A stretch of 16,147 bases of DNA from an uncultured Sphingomonas sp. (GTDB taxonomy: Bacteria > Pseudomonadota > Alphaproteobacteria > Sphingomonadales > Sphingomonadaceae). Each line of letters begins with the position of its first letter. Within the stretch, counting starts at the first letter, position 1. Under the pieces are notes generated by a model. The model saw only the letters and a program-made list of their open reading frames with translations, did not search any database and had not been told where the DNA came from. The stretch covers positions 1-16,147 of the forward strand of contig CAMPIY010000015.1 of the NCBI GenBank assembly GCA_946886645.1, in the 5' to 3' direction. The position numbers and the translations under genes were made by a program. Of this stretch, positions 6,768 through 14,721 are shown in pieces.

Positions 6768-8498
6768 TCAGCGGCGGCGGTTCGGAAAAGCCGGCCATTT
6801 GTGCTGGGCAAGCGATGTCAGGGTCGGCGTTTCCTCACCTTCCAGCCCCTGGATCACCCACATGTTGCGAAGGACCGACGGCACGTAAAAGCGCGTCTCC
6901 CAATAGGGAATGCTTTCGATCCACAGCAAAGGATCGCCGCGATCGTAATAGGCCCAGCGCGCGACCGGCACCGGGCCGGCATTATAGGCGGCGATGACCT
7001 TCGGGAGTTGGCCTTGGGTCGCGGCGTTGGTGCGGATCAGCTCGATGAAGGCCTGGCCATAATCGAGGTTGACGAGCGGGTCCTGGAGGGAAGCCACGCT
7101 GACGCTCGCCGCCGCTCCCCGGCTGCGCGCCGTATCGCCGGCGGTGCCGGGCCGAACCTGCATCAAGCCGACCGCACCGGCCGGGCTCACCGCTTCGGCG
7201 CGGAAGTTCGATTCCTGGATGATGTGAGCATAGGCCAGCGCCGGATCGACCCGCCATCCATTGTAAGGCGTCCAGTTGGGGATGGGGTAGCGATCGGCGG
7301 CATCGGACGACGCGCCAGGCTGGCCGAAGTGCGCCAGCCAGAATTGCGCCCCGGCCAAGTCCATCTTGTCGGCAATCCGGATCAGCGTGCGATGATCGGA
7401 CGGGCTTCCGATCTTGGCCTGGTGACGGAGGAGATCCTCCGCGTCTGCTCTACGGCCCAGCTTCACCAGTTCCGTCGCCCTCACGACGTTGGGCAACGCC
7501 TCGACGCGCCCCATGTCGCGCGGCGGCGCGGTTCGCGGCAGGCGCTTGTCCATTCCCAGCGTCTCGCGTGCGAGCAGGCCGTAGAAGCTTTCCTGCGAGC
7601 GGGCAGCGGCCCGGAGCAGGGGCGCGACCTCTTTCGGACGGCGGCAAGCCTGGGCGGCGCGCGCGGTCCAATAGAAGGCGGCGGCGCTGAACTCCGGTGC
7701 CCGGCCTAACCGCGCGGCTTCGTGGAAGCTGGTGTAGGCGGCATTGCAGTCGTTCATGCGCCATGAGGCCAGGCCGGATATCCAGGCCGTCTGCGCCGCC
7801 CATTCGCCGACGGCGCCGAGGCGGCCCTGGTCGGCCACGCGCCGCGCATCGGCATCGCGGCCCGACACGAAATAGATCCAGGCGACGCGGTTGGCGGCTT
7901 CCGCTCGCGCTTCGTAGGACAGCGTTGGAACCGCCTGCAGGTAAAGCGCTTCGGCACCCGCACCGTCGTCGACCTTGACCATGGGTTCCAGCGCAAGCCG
8001 CAGCGCGTCGGCAGCCGGCTCGCCCTCGATCGGCCGCGTCTTGCCGCGACGAGGGGAAGTTCCCAGCGGCACGACCGCTCGCGCTCGATATACCAGCGGC
8101 GGCTGCAGCGCGCCGCGGGTCATCGCCAGACGAGCGAGCTGCTCGGCCTGGGGCAGCTCCGGCGCTTCGGCGAGCAAGGCCTGGATTGAAGCAAGGTCCA
8201 CCGTGGGAGAGCCGCGCGCCGTGAACAACTCGGCCTTGGCCAACGGCTTCAGCGGATCGGCGGGCATGGCAGCAATGCCCAGCCTCGCGCCTTCCCAGTC
8301 GCCCGAATCGATGGCGGCGAAAATCCCGCGCCAATCCTTCGGAATAACCCGCGGCGCCGGGGGCGGGATGACCGGCTGCAAAATGGGTTGTTGCGAAACC
8401 GGTGCAGTGTCCAGCGGTGCGAGCGGGTCGTCTTCCGATTGGGCAAGCGCCGGGGCGGCAATCATGGCGGTGGCAAGAAACAGGATTTCGAAACGCAT
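6768..8498 (-). CDS. Periplasmic soluble lytic transglycosylase (Slt type)
   Basis: The enzyme cleaves the MurNAc-GlcNAc bond of peptidoglycan to form 1,6-anhydroMurNAc ends. The product is 576 residues with a signal peptide (MRFEILFLATAMIAAPALA, cleaved before Gln20) and no lipobox. Residues about 40-400 form an all-helical, TPR-like superhelix as in Slt70. The catalytic SLT domain occupies about 415-545: catalytic Glu429 in IIQESNF, then SPAGAVGLMQV (GLMQ at 444-447) and AAYNAGP (Tyr505). The protein is somewhat shorter than E. coli Slt70. The ATG at 8498 shares one base with the preceding stop (TGATG), suggesting translational coupling to the UDG-like gene; a TTG one codon earlier is possible. 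It is followed after 44 bases by the radical SAM gene. Confidence 0.92.
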   Translation of the reverse strand: MRFEILFLATAMIAAPALAQSEDDPLAPLDTAPVSQQPILQPVIPPPAPRVIPKDWRGIFAAIDSGDWEGARLGIAAMPADPLKPLAKAELFTARGSPTVDLASIQALLAEAPELPQAEQLARLAMTRGALQPPLVYRARAVVPLGTSPRRGKTRPIEGEPAADALRLALEPMVKVDDGAGAEALYLQAVPTLSYEARAEAANRVAWIYFVSGRDADARRVADQGRLGAVGEWAAQTAWISGLASWRMNDCNAAYTSFHEAARLGRAPEFSAAAFYWTARAAQACRRPKEVAPLLRAAARSQESFYGLLARETLGMDKRLPRTAPPRDMGRVEALPNVVRATELVKLGRRADAEDLLRHQAKIGSPSDHRTLIRIADKMDLAGAQFWLAHFGQPGASSDAADRYPIPNWTPYNGWRVDPALAYAHIIQESNFRAEAVSPAGAVGLMQVRPGTAGDTARSRGAAASVSVASLQDPLVNLDYGQAFIELIRTNAATQGQLPKVIAAYNAGPVPVARWAYYDRGDPLLWIESIPYWETRFYVPSVLRNMWVIQGLEGEETPTLTSLAQHKWPAFPNRRR

Positions 8499-9202
8499 CA
8501 ATCGTTCTCGCTCATCAGCAACAGGAGATCGCGCCAGGCCAGGGCCTTGTCGGACGGCCTTTGGAGCAGCCAGCGCGGATTGAAAGTGGCAATGGTGCGA
8601 ATGCCCTCAACCTTGTGAACCCGGCCCCGGGCACTTGCCAGCGGCTCGTCCAGCAAAGCGCGGGAAGGGGCGTCGCCGAACAGGATCAGCCGCTGGGGCT
8701 TCGCAAGCCGGACATGGTCGCGGGCGATCGCGGCGCAGGCTTCGAGCTCATCCTTGGCAATCCGCGCGCCCGGCGCATGGAAGCAGGACAGCGAGGCATG
8801 ATAGGCTTCGTCCGGCTTGATCCCGATTGCCGCGAGCATCTTCACAGCGAGCGCCCAGGCCTCACCGCCGATCGGCCGCCCTTCCGCCGCATCTTCGCGG
8901 CCAGGCAGGTCGGACAGCAGCATGACCCGCGCGCCCTCCGTCCCGTGTGGCGCAATTCGTACGGCGCCGGCCCGGTCCATCGGCAGGCCGGAAGCGGTCG
9001 CCAGCCATTCGTGAAAGGCGGGCAGGTCCGTTGGCGGCTCAACGGGCACGGCTTCGGCTTTCCGCGGCGTGAGCGCGACCTTGTTGCGGCCGAGCCAGTC
9101 GCGCGGCACTTCCGACACCGCCGTATCGACGCCGGATTCCTGCCACCAGCCAACCAGGCTGGCAGCCGCGATGTCGCCCTGCGCTTGCATTTCCCCACCC
9201 AT
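8498..9202 (-). CDS. Divergent uracil-DNA glycosylase-superfamily protein
   Basis: The product is 234 residues. The Rossmann-like UDG fold is recognisable by SDLPGREDAAEGRPIGGEA (97-115), equivalent to GEAPGxxED..GRPFVGxAG in family 4 enzymes, and by FNPRWLLQRPSDKALAWRDL near the C-terminus, equivalent to the HPxxLL..P..K...W.DL block. Two cysteines, Cys140 and Cys156, sit where family 4 has its second pair of Fe-S ligands, but no N-terminal CxxC exists; that region is instead a Trp-rich helix (SLVGWWQESGVDTAVSEVP). The motif His is Asn208. Activity on uracil is therefore uncertain. ATG at 9202 is preceded by AGAAGG; a GTG at 9205 and an ATG at 9190 are alternatives. It heads the leftward gene run and is divergent from ETF-QO. 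Confidence 0.8.
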   Translation of the reverse strand: MGGEMQAQGDIAAASLVGWWQESGVDTAVSEVPRDWLGRNKVALTPRKAEAVPVEPPTDLPAFHEWLATASGLPMDRAGAVRIAPHGTEGARVMLLSDLPGREDAAEGRPIGGEAWALAVKMLAAIGIKPDEAYHASLSCFHAPGARIAKDELEACAAIARDHVRLAKPQRLILFGDAPSRALLDEPLASARGRVHKVEGIRTIATFNPRWLLQRPSDKALAWRDLLLLMSEND

Positions 9203-9223
9203 CACCCTTCTTGTCGTCCAAGG

Positions 9224-9239
9224 TTGACGGCGCGGTCAA
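9224..9239. promoter_or_regulatory. Inverted repeat TTGAC-N6-GTCAA in the divergent spacer
   Basis: A perfect 5-bp inverted repeat with a 6-base GC spacer lies in the 92-base region between the UDG-like and ETF-QO genes. Each arm is also a -35-like TTGAC, one facing each way, and the rightward one continues as TTGACGG, the alphaproteobacterial form. No good -10 box stands at the right distance on either side. It could be an operator or a pair of overlapping -35 elements. Confidence 0.3.
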
Positions 9240-9294
9240 GGAATTGGCAGGGCGGTTCAGCCCGAAAGAAGGCATCACGCGACGAGAGGGACCC

Positions 9295-10941
9295 ATGAGC
9301 CAGCGCGAATCGATGGAATATGACGTCGTCATCGTTGGCGCCGGCCCCGCCGGCCTCGCCGCCGCGGTCCGGCTCAAGCAGCTGGCCGAGGAAAAGGGCC
9401 GCGAGATTTCGGTTTGCGTTCTTGAAAAGGGCAGTGAGGTCGGCGCCCACATCCTGTCGGGCGCGGTGGTCGATCCCAAGGCGATTGCCGAGCTGTTCCC
9501 CGACTGGCGCGACCGCGACAGCCCGCTGACGGTGCCTGTGACCCAGAACCATCATTGGGTGCTGACGAAGAAGCGCAAATTTTCGATCCCCGCGATCTTC
9601 CTGCCGCCCTTCATGCACAATGAAGGGACCTTTTCGGTCAGCCTCGGTAATGTGACGCGCTGGCTGGCGGGGCAGGCCGAAGCGCTGGGCGTCGAGATTT
9701 TTCCCGGTTTCGCGGCGGCCGAGGTGCTGTTCAACGATGACGGGTCGGTGAAGGGCGTTGCGACCGGAGACATGGGCGTCGCTCGCGATGGCACTCACAA
9801 GCCCGACTATCAGCCAGGCATGGAGCTGCACGCCCGCTACACCTTCTTCGCCGAAGGCGCGCGCGGCCACCTGACCAAGGAACTCACCCGCATCTTCGAC
9901 CTCCGAAAGGAAAGTGGTCCTCAGGTTTATGGTATTGGTATCAAGGAATTGTGGGACATTCCTGAGGCCAAACATCAACCAGGCCGAGTGATCCATACGC
10001 AGGGCTGGCCCCTCGACGATGCCTGGGGTGGGGGCTTCCTCTATCACCAGGCCAACGGACAAGTCGCGCTCGGCTTCGTCGTCGCGCTCGATTACAAAAA
10101 TCCTTACCTGTCGCCGTTCGAGGAATTCCAGCGGTGGAAGACCCATCCCGCCATCCGTTACGAGATCGAGGGCGGCAAGCGGGCTAGCTACGGCGCCCGT
10201 GCGATTAACGAGGGCGGCTGGCAGGCCGTCCCGAAACTCGCCTTCCCCGGCGGCGCGCTGATCGGCTGCGCGGCAGGGTTCGTGAACGTCCCGCGGATCA
10301 AGGGCAGCCACACGGCGATGAAGTCGGGGATGCTGGCCGCCGAGGCTGCATTCGAGGCGATCGAGGCGGAGCGGCGCGCCGATGTGCTGGAGAGCTACGA
10401 ATCCGCCGTTCGCAAGAGCTGGATCGCCGACGAGCTCAAGGCCGTCCGCAATGCGCAACCCGCCGTGGCCAAATGGGGCAGCACGATCGGCACGCTCTTC
10501 GCGGGCATCGACATGTGGCTCAACTTCTTCAAGCTCCGGACGCCATGGACGCTGAAGCATCATGCCGACCACACGCAAATCGGCCGCAAGGAACATTATC
10601 AGCCGATTTCCTATCCCAAGCCCGACGGGAAGCTGACCTTCGACCGGCTCGGATCGGTGTTCATTTCGAACACCAACCACGAGGAAGACCAGCCGATCCA
10701 TCTGACGCTGAAGGATGCCGAAGTGCCGATCACGGTCAACCTCGCCCTTTATGACGCGCCGGAGCAGCGTTATTGTCCCGCGGGCGTTTACGAGATCGTC
10801 GAGGAGGCCGGTTCACCCCGGCTTCAGATCAACGCGCAAAACTGTGTCCACTGCAAGACGTGCGACATCAAGGACCCGACCCAGAACATCAACTGGGTCA
10901 CACCCGAAGGCGGCGGAGGACCCAATTATCCGAACATGTAG
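9295..10941 (+). CDS. Electron-transfer flavoprotein:ubiquinone oxidoreductase (ETF-QO)
   Basis: ETF-QO carries electrons from reduced ETF, fed by acyl-CoA and amino-acid dehydrogenases, into the quinone pool at the inner membrane. The product is 548 residues, usual for the bacterial form. The N-terminal FAD fold has the dinucleotide motif VVIVGAGPAGLAAAVRL, and a further FAD/quinone region includes GFVNVPRIKGSHTAMKSGML. The C-terminal 4Fe-4S ligands are Cys494 (RYCPAGVYE) and Cys517, Cys520, Cys523 (CVHCKTC), so the enzyme looks complete. I chose ATG at 9295 because GAGAGGG lies just before it; ATG at 9313 is the alternative. The etfAB genes are not in the window. Its final codons carry the GGAGGA that seems to serve the next gene. 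Confidence 0.96.
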   Translation: MSQRESMEYDVVIVGAGPAGLAAAVRLKQLAEEKGREISVCVLEKGSEVGAHILSGAVVDPKAIAELFPDWRDRDSPLTVPVTQNHHWVLTKKRKFSIPAIFLPPFMHNEGTFSVSLGNVTRWLAGQAEALGVEIFPGFAAAEVLFNDDGSVKGVATGDMGVARDGTHKPDYQPGMELHARYTFFAEGARGHLTKELTRIFDLRKESGPQVYGIGIKELWDIPEAKHQPGRVIHTQGWPLDDAWGGGFLYHQANGQVALGFVVALDYKNPYLSPFEEFQRWKTHPAIRYEIEGGKRASYGARAINEGGWQAVPKLAFPGGALIGCAAGFVNVPRIKGSHTAMKSGMLAAEAAFEAIEAERRADVLESYESAVRKSWIADELKAVRNAQPAVAKWGSTIGTLFAGIDMWLNFFKLRTPWTLKHHADHTQIGRKEHYQPISYPKPDGKLTFDRLGSVFISNTNHEEDQPIHLTLKDAEVPITVNLALYDAPEQRYCPAGVYEIVEEAGSPRLQINAQNCVHCKTCDIKDPTQNINWVTPEGGGGPNYPNM

Positions 10942-12562
10942 CAGCCTGCTGGCCATTGCGGTCGCAATCGCCGCGGCATCGCCAGCGGGGGCTTCGCCCC
11001 TGTCCGATTATGTCGAGGCGCGCGCGGCCCAGATGCAAGGCGATGAGGCTCGCTCCGCCCGCTTGTTCGCCGCCATGGCCAACGCCGACCCGGCCGACCA
11101 TTTGATCGCACGGCGCGCTATCGCCACCGCGATCCAGTCCGGACAGGGCGAGCTGGCGGTCACGCTCGCGAAACGCCTGCCGCTCGACCAGCTGCCCATC
11201 GATGCCCGGCTGATGCTCGCTGGCGATGCGCTCCGGAAGGGAGAGACCAAGGACGCCGTGGCGATCCTCGAAAAGGGCATTACTTCGACCGAAGCGGACT
11301 TGTTCGCACCGCTGGTCAAGGCATGGGCCCTTACCGCCCGCCGAAAGGAAAGCGGACCGGCCTTGCTGGCCTCGCTTCCGGTGGAAAGCCCTTTGGCGCC
11401 GATTGCCAACGAACAGCGCGCCGCGATGCTGTTCGCGCTCGGCGAGCCCGATGAGGCGCTGCCGCTTGCCGCTGCCACGGTCGCCAAGGATGGCGGCCGA
11501 AGCACCAGGCTGCGCCTCGCCTATGCCGATTCGCTCGTTCGCCTCAAGCGTGTCGACGCCGCCCGGGCGATGCTGGAAGGCAGCGACGAAGCGCTGGTCG
11601 CCGCCCGGGCTCGAATCGCCGCTGGACAGCCGATCGGAATGGCGATCGACACGCCCGCGGCCGGCTATGCGGAAATGCTGGTGGCGCTGGCGATCGACCT
11701 CAGCCGGGACGACAATAAGTCGCTCCCGATCTCGCTGACTCAGGTGGCGCGTCATGCCAATCCGAAGAACAGCGAGGCGACAATCCTCCTTTCCTTGCTG
11801 CTCGACGCAGACGGACGCACCGGGGACGCACTGGCCATGATCGGCACGGTCCCGGCGGGTGATTTGCTGGCCGGCGAAGCGCTCGACGTCGAAACCCGGC
11901 TGCTCGGCGATCGGAAGCAATATGACCAGGCCCTGGCTCGCGCCCGGGCCGCAACGGCATCGCCGTCCGCAACCGCCCAGGATTATGCGCGCGTCGCCAA
12001 CATCCTTGGCGACATGGAACGGCATCAGGAGGCCGCGGCCGCCTTTGGCGAGGCGATCGCCCGTTCGGATCCCAAGAGCGAGAATTTGTGGACTCTTTAT
12101 TTGCTTCGCGCCGCAAGCCTGGAGCAGGCGGATCGTTGGGACGACGCCAAGGCGGACCTCGCGACCGCGATGAAGCTCGAACCGGACAATGCGCTGCTCC
12201 TCAACTTCCTTGGCTATGGAAAGCTTGAGCGGGGCGAGGACATCGATGCGGCCGAGGCCATGATCCGCAAGGCGAGCGCGCTGAAGCCCGACGACGCCTC
12301 GATCACGGATTCGCTGGGGTGGGCCCTCTACAAACGCGGCCGCCTGCCCGAAGCGATCGAAACGCTCACCCGCGCCGCAGCGGGCGATCCCGGCCAGGCC
12401 GATATCCACGAGCATCTGGGAGATGCCCTGTACAAGGCCGGCCGCCGGATCGAGGCACGCTTCTCCTGGCGCGCGGCGCTGGTGACCGCCGAAAACAAGG
12501 CGAAAGCCAGGATCGACAGCAAGATCGAAACCGGGCTCACCCCGACCAACGCTGCTCCCTGA
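10928..12562 (+). CDS. Secreted tetratricopeptide-repeat protein with uncertain, possibly ATC/ATT start
   Basis: The product is about 544 residues. It begins with a signal peptide (core SSLLAIAVAIAAASPAGA, cleavage near residue 22) and is then almost entirely helical repeats, with the clearest TPR units at about 390-524 (DRWDDAKADLATAMKLEPDN and KRGRLPEAIETLTRAAAGDP). There is no catalytic motif; it is probably a periplasmic scaffold. No ATG, GTG or TTG sits where the signal peptide needs it. A strong GGAGGA at 10915-10920, inside the end of ETF-QO, points to ATC at 10928 (7 bases on) or ATT at 10925. The nearest ordinary start is GTG at 10844, without a ribosome binding site and with an overlong charged leader. 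It overlaps ETF-QO by 14 bases, and its stop overlaps the ispE start. I recall ETF-QO, TPR protein, ispE as a common order in alphaproteobacteria. Confidence 0.82.
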   Translation: MRTCSSLLAIAVAIAAASPAGASPLSDYVEARAAQMQGDEARSARLFAAMANADPADHLIARRAIATAIQSGQGELAVTLAKRLPLDQLPIDARLMLAGDALRKGETKDAVAILEKGITSTEADLFAPLVKAWALTARRKESGPALLASLPVESPLAPIANEQRAAMLFALGEPDEALPLAAATVAKDGGRSTRLRLAYADSLVRLKRVDAARAMLEGSDEALVAARARIAAGQPIGMAIDTPAAGYAEMLVALAIDLSRDDNKSLPISLTQVARHANPKNSEATILLSLLLDADGRTGDALAMIGTVPAGDLLAGEALDVETRLLGDRKQYDQALARARAATASPSATAQDYARVANILGDMERHQEAAAAFGEAIARSDPKSENLWTLYLLRAASLEQADRWDDAKADLATAMKLEPDNALLLNFLGYGKLERGEDIDAAEAMIRKASALKPDDASITDSLGWALYKRGRLPEAIETLTRAAAGDPGQADIHEHLGDALYKAGRRIEARFSWRAALVTAENKAKARIDSKIETGLTPTNAAP

Positions 12563-13365
12563 TGAGGTTCTCCGAGCCGGCTCCGGCCAAGCTCAACCTT
12601 GCGCTGCACGTTCGCGGCAAGTTGCCGGACGGGCGGCACGCGATCGAGACCATCTTTGCCTTTTGCGTCGACGGCGACCGGGTCGAGGCCGAAGAGAGCG
12701 ACCGAATTACGCTGGAGGTCGCGGGCCCGTTCGCAGCGTCGCTGCGGCAGGCCAACGACAATCTGGTCCTGCGCGCCGCGAACAAGTTGGCGGAGGCTTC
12801 GGGCGCCAAGGCCGGCGCTGCGCTGCAACTGATCAAAAACCTGCCGGTGGCATCCGGTATCGGCGGCGGCTCGGCCGATGCGGCGGCGACGCTCCGGCTG
12901 CTAACGCGGCTGTGGAACATCGATCCATCGTACGCCGCTTCGGTGGCGCCGAGCCTTGGTTCCGACGTTCCCGCCTGTCTTCTCAGCCTTGCGGCAAGAG
13001 GCGAGGGGGCGGGCGATCGGCTGGAGTTGATCGATCCCGGCCTTGGCGGAACGCCAGTCCTGCTCGTCAATCCGCTCGTCCCCCTGTCGACCGCCGATGT
13101 TTTTGCAGGGTGGAATGGCGGGGACGGTGGCGCGCTCGGCGAATGGCGCGATGGGCGGAACGATTTGGAGGCGCCGGCGCGGGCGCTCGTTCCCGAAATT
13201 GGCGATGTGCTGACCTGGCTGGAAAGCCGGGAGGGCGCCGACATCGCTCGAATGTCGGGGTCGGGCGCGACTTGCTTCGCCCTGTTCAATGACGAAGCAT
13301 CGCGCGATCGGGCCGTGCAAGCCTGCCCGTCGAACTGGTGGCATCTGGCGACGGTTCTGCGCTAG
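12562..13365 (+). CDS. ispE: 4-diphosphocytidyl-2-C-methyl-D-erythritol kinase
   Basis: IspE phosphorylates CDP-methylerythritol at the 2-hydroxyl using ATP, the fourth enzyme of the MEP (non-mevalonate) route to isoprenoids, in the cytoplasm. The product is 267 residues, a little shorter than the usual 280-300. The GHMP-kinase features are intact: PAKLNLALHV with Lys10, the glycine-rich ATP loop LPVASGIGGGSADAAA (94-109), catalytic Asp135 in LGSDVPACLL, and the C-terminal MSGSGATCFALF. The ATG shares its A with the stop of the TPR gene (TGATG), which implies coupled translation, since no good ribosome binding site is present. The NAD(P)HX repair gene starts 9 bases after its stop. Confidence 0.96.
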   Translation: MRFSEPAPAKLNLALHVRGKLPDGRHAIETIFAFCVDGDRVEAEESDRITLEVAGPFAASLRQANDNLVLRAANKLAEASGAKAGAALQLIKNLPVASGIGGGSADAAATLRLLTRLWNIDPSYAASVAPSLGSDVPACLLSLAARGEGAGDRLELIDPGLGGTPVLLVNPLVPLSTADVFAGWNGGDGGALGEWRDGRNDLEAPARALVPEIGDVLTWLESREGADIARMSGSGATCFALFNDEASRDRAVQACPSNWWHLATVLR

Positions 13366-13374
13366 GGCGCGGCC

Positions 13375-14721
13375 ATGGTCCGCCCGATCCTCACCGCTGC
13401 CCAAATGCGCGATGCCGAAGCACGCGCCATTGCCGCCGGAACGCCGGAAACCGCGCTGATGGAACGCGCCGGCGCCGCACTGGCCGAGGCGGTTAGCCTT
13501 TACATCGGGCCGAGGCCGACGCTCATCCTTTGCGGGTCCGGCAACAATGGCGGCGACGGCTATGTGGCCGCGCGGCATCTCAAGGAGAGAGGCTATCCGG
13601 TTCGCATTGCGGCGCTCGCCGAGCCATCGCGGGACGCCGCCAAATGGGCGAGGGGCGAGTGGGAAGGCCCGGTTGAGCCGTTTGACCATGCCGAACCCGC
13701 TCCCGTCATCATCGATTGCCTGTTCGGGACCGGTCTTGGCAGGGGATTACAAGACAATGTTTCGGAACGGCTTCGCTCATTCGTGGATCAGGCCATCGTC
13801 GCCGTTGCCTGCGACCTTCCGAGCGGCGTGGCGAGCGATGATGGGGCAATGCTCTCGCCGATCGGTTCATACCATCTCACCGTCACCTTCGGCGGGCTGA
13901 AGCCGTCGCACCGGCTGATGGCGGCGATGGAGCGGATGGGCCGCGTCGTTCTGGCCGACATCGGTATCGAGGCCAATGGCCAATGGTTCGAAATCGGGCG
14001 GCCCGACCTGCCGCCGCTCGATCCCCTGGGTCATAAATATGATCGAGGGCTGGTCCATTGCCTTGCGGGCGAGATGCCTGGGGCGATTGCTCTTGCCGCG
14101 AAGGCCGCAGCCCGCGCGGGCGCAGGCTATGTGCGGGTCAGCACCTCACGGACCATCGACGGCCTTCCTTCCTCGATCGTCCAGACCGGCGGTGCGGATA
14201 TGAAGGACGAGCGGATCGGCTGCATCCTGGTCGGGCCGGGGCTTGGCGACGTTCCTCAGGTGCTGACCCTTGCCCTGACATCGAAGGCGCCCAAGGTGAT
14301 CGATGCGGACGGCATCGGCCTGATCGGCGAGCCTGAACGGATGCACGGCCATGATGCCATCCTGACGCCTCACGAGGGAGAGTTTGCGAAGCTGTTCGGC
14401 AAGATCGAGGGCAGCAAGCCGGAGCGCGCGCTCGAAGCCGCACGGCAATCGCAAGCCGTGATCGTTTACAAGGGACCGGACACGCTGGTTGCTTCGCCGG
14501 ACGGCCGCCTGGGCTTTGCACCGCCAGCGCCTGCCTGGCTGGCCAGCGCAGGGACCGGCGACGTGCTGGCCGGCATGGTCGCTGCGATGCGGGCCCGGGG
14601 TCTGGCGTCGTTCGAGGCGGCCTGCGCGGGCGTCTGGCTTCACGGGCAAGCCGCCAATGCCGCCGGACCGGCGATGATCGCCGACGACCTTGTCGAGGCC
14701 ATTCCGCAAGCGCTCTCATGA
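13375..14721 (+). CDS. nnr: Bifunctional NAD(P)H-hydrate repair enzyme (epimerase and ADP-dependent dehydratase)
   Basis: The enzyme repairs hydrated NADH and NADPH: the N-terminal YjeF domain epimerises R-NAD(P)HX and the C-terminal ribokinase-like domain dehydrates S-NAD(P)HX using ADP. The product is 448 residues, below the roughly 500 common for the fused form; the shortfall is mainly in the C-terminal half. The N-domain shows CGSGNNGGDGYVAARHL (Asp61) and ACDLPSGVASDDG. The C-domain shows GPGLG, DADGIG (310-315), LTPHEGEF (330-337), KGPDTLVA and SAGTGDVLAGMV with catalytic Asp396. The usual HKGxxG joining the domains reads HKYDRG. The ATG at 13375 has AGGG 7 bases upstream. Its end overlaps the next start by 4 bases (ATGA). 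Confidence 0.94.
   Translation: MVRPILTAAQMRDAEARAIAAGTPETALMERAGAALAEAVSLYIGPRPTLILCGSGNNGGDGYVAARHLKERGYPVRIAALAEPSRDAAKWARGEWEGPVEPFDHAEPAPVIIDCLFGTGLGRGLQDNVSERLRSFVDQAIVAVACDLPSGVASDDGAMLSPIGSYHLTVTFGGLKPSHRLMAAMERMGRVVLADIGIEANGQWFEIGRPDLPPLDPLGHKYDRGLVHCLAGEMPGAIALAAKAAARAGAGYVRVSTSRTIDGLPSSIVQTGGADMKDERIGCILVGPGLGDVPQVLTLALTSKAPKVIDADGIGLIGEPERMHGHDAILTPHEGEFAKLFGKIEGSKPERALEAARQSQAVIVYKGPDTLVASPDGRLGFAPPAPAWLASAGTGDVLAGMVAAMRARGLASFEAACAGVWLHGQAANAAGPAMIADDLVEAIPQALS

Noticed and set aside
5785..6888. A 367-codon plus-strand frame opposite the radical SAM gene
   Set aside because: It lacks motifs and lies opposite an intact PA0069-type protein with its Cys cluster.
9202..10701. A 499-codon minus-strand frame opposite ETF-QO
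   Set aside because: ETF-QO on the other strand has every family motif; the antisense frame has none and is a codon-bias shadow.
10898..12415. A 505-codon minus-strand frame opposite the second TPR gene
   Set aside because: The plus strand gives a signal peptide and TPR units and fits the operon; the antisense product is Arg/Gly-rich without motifs.
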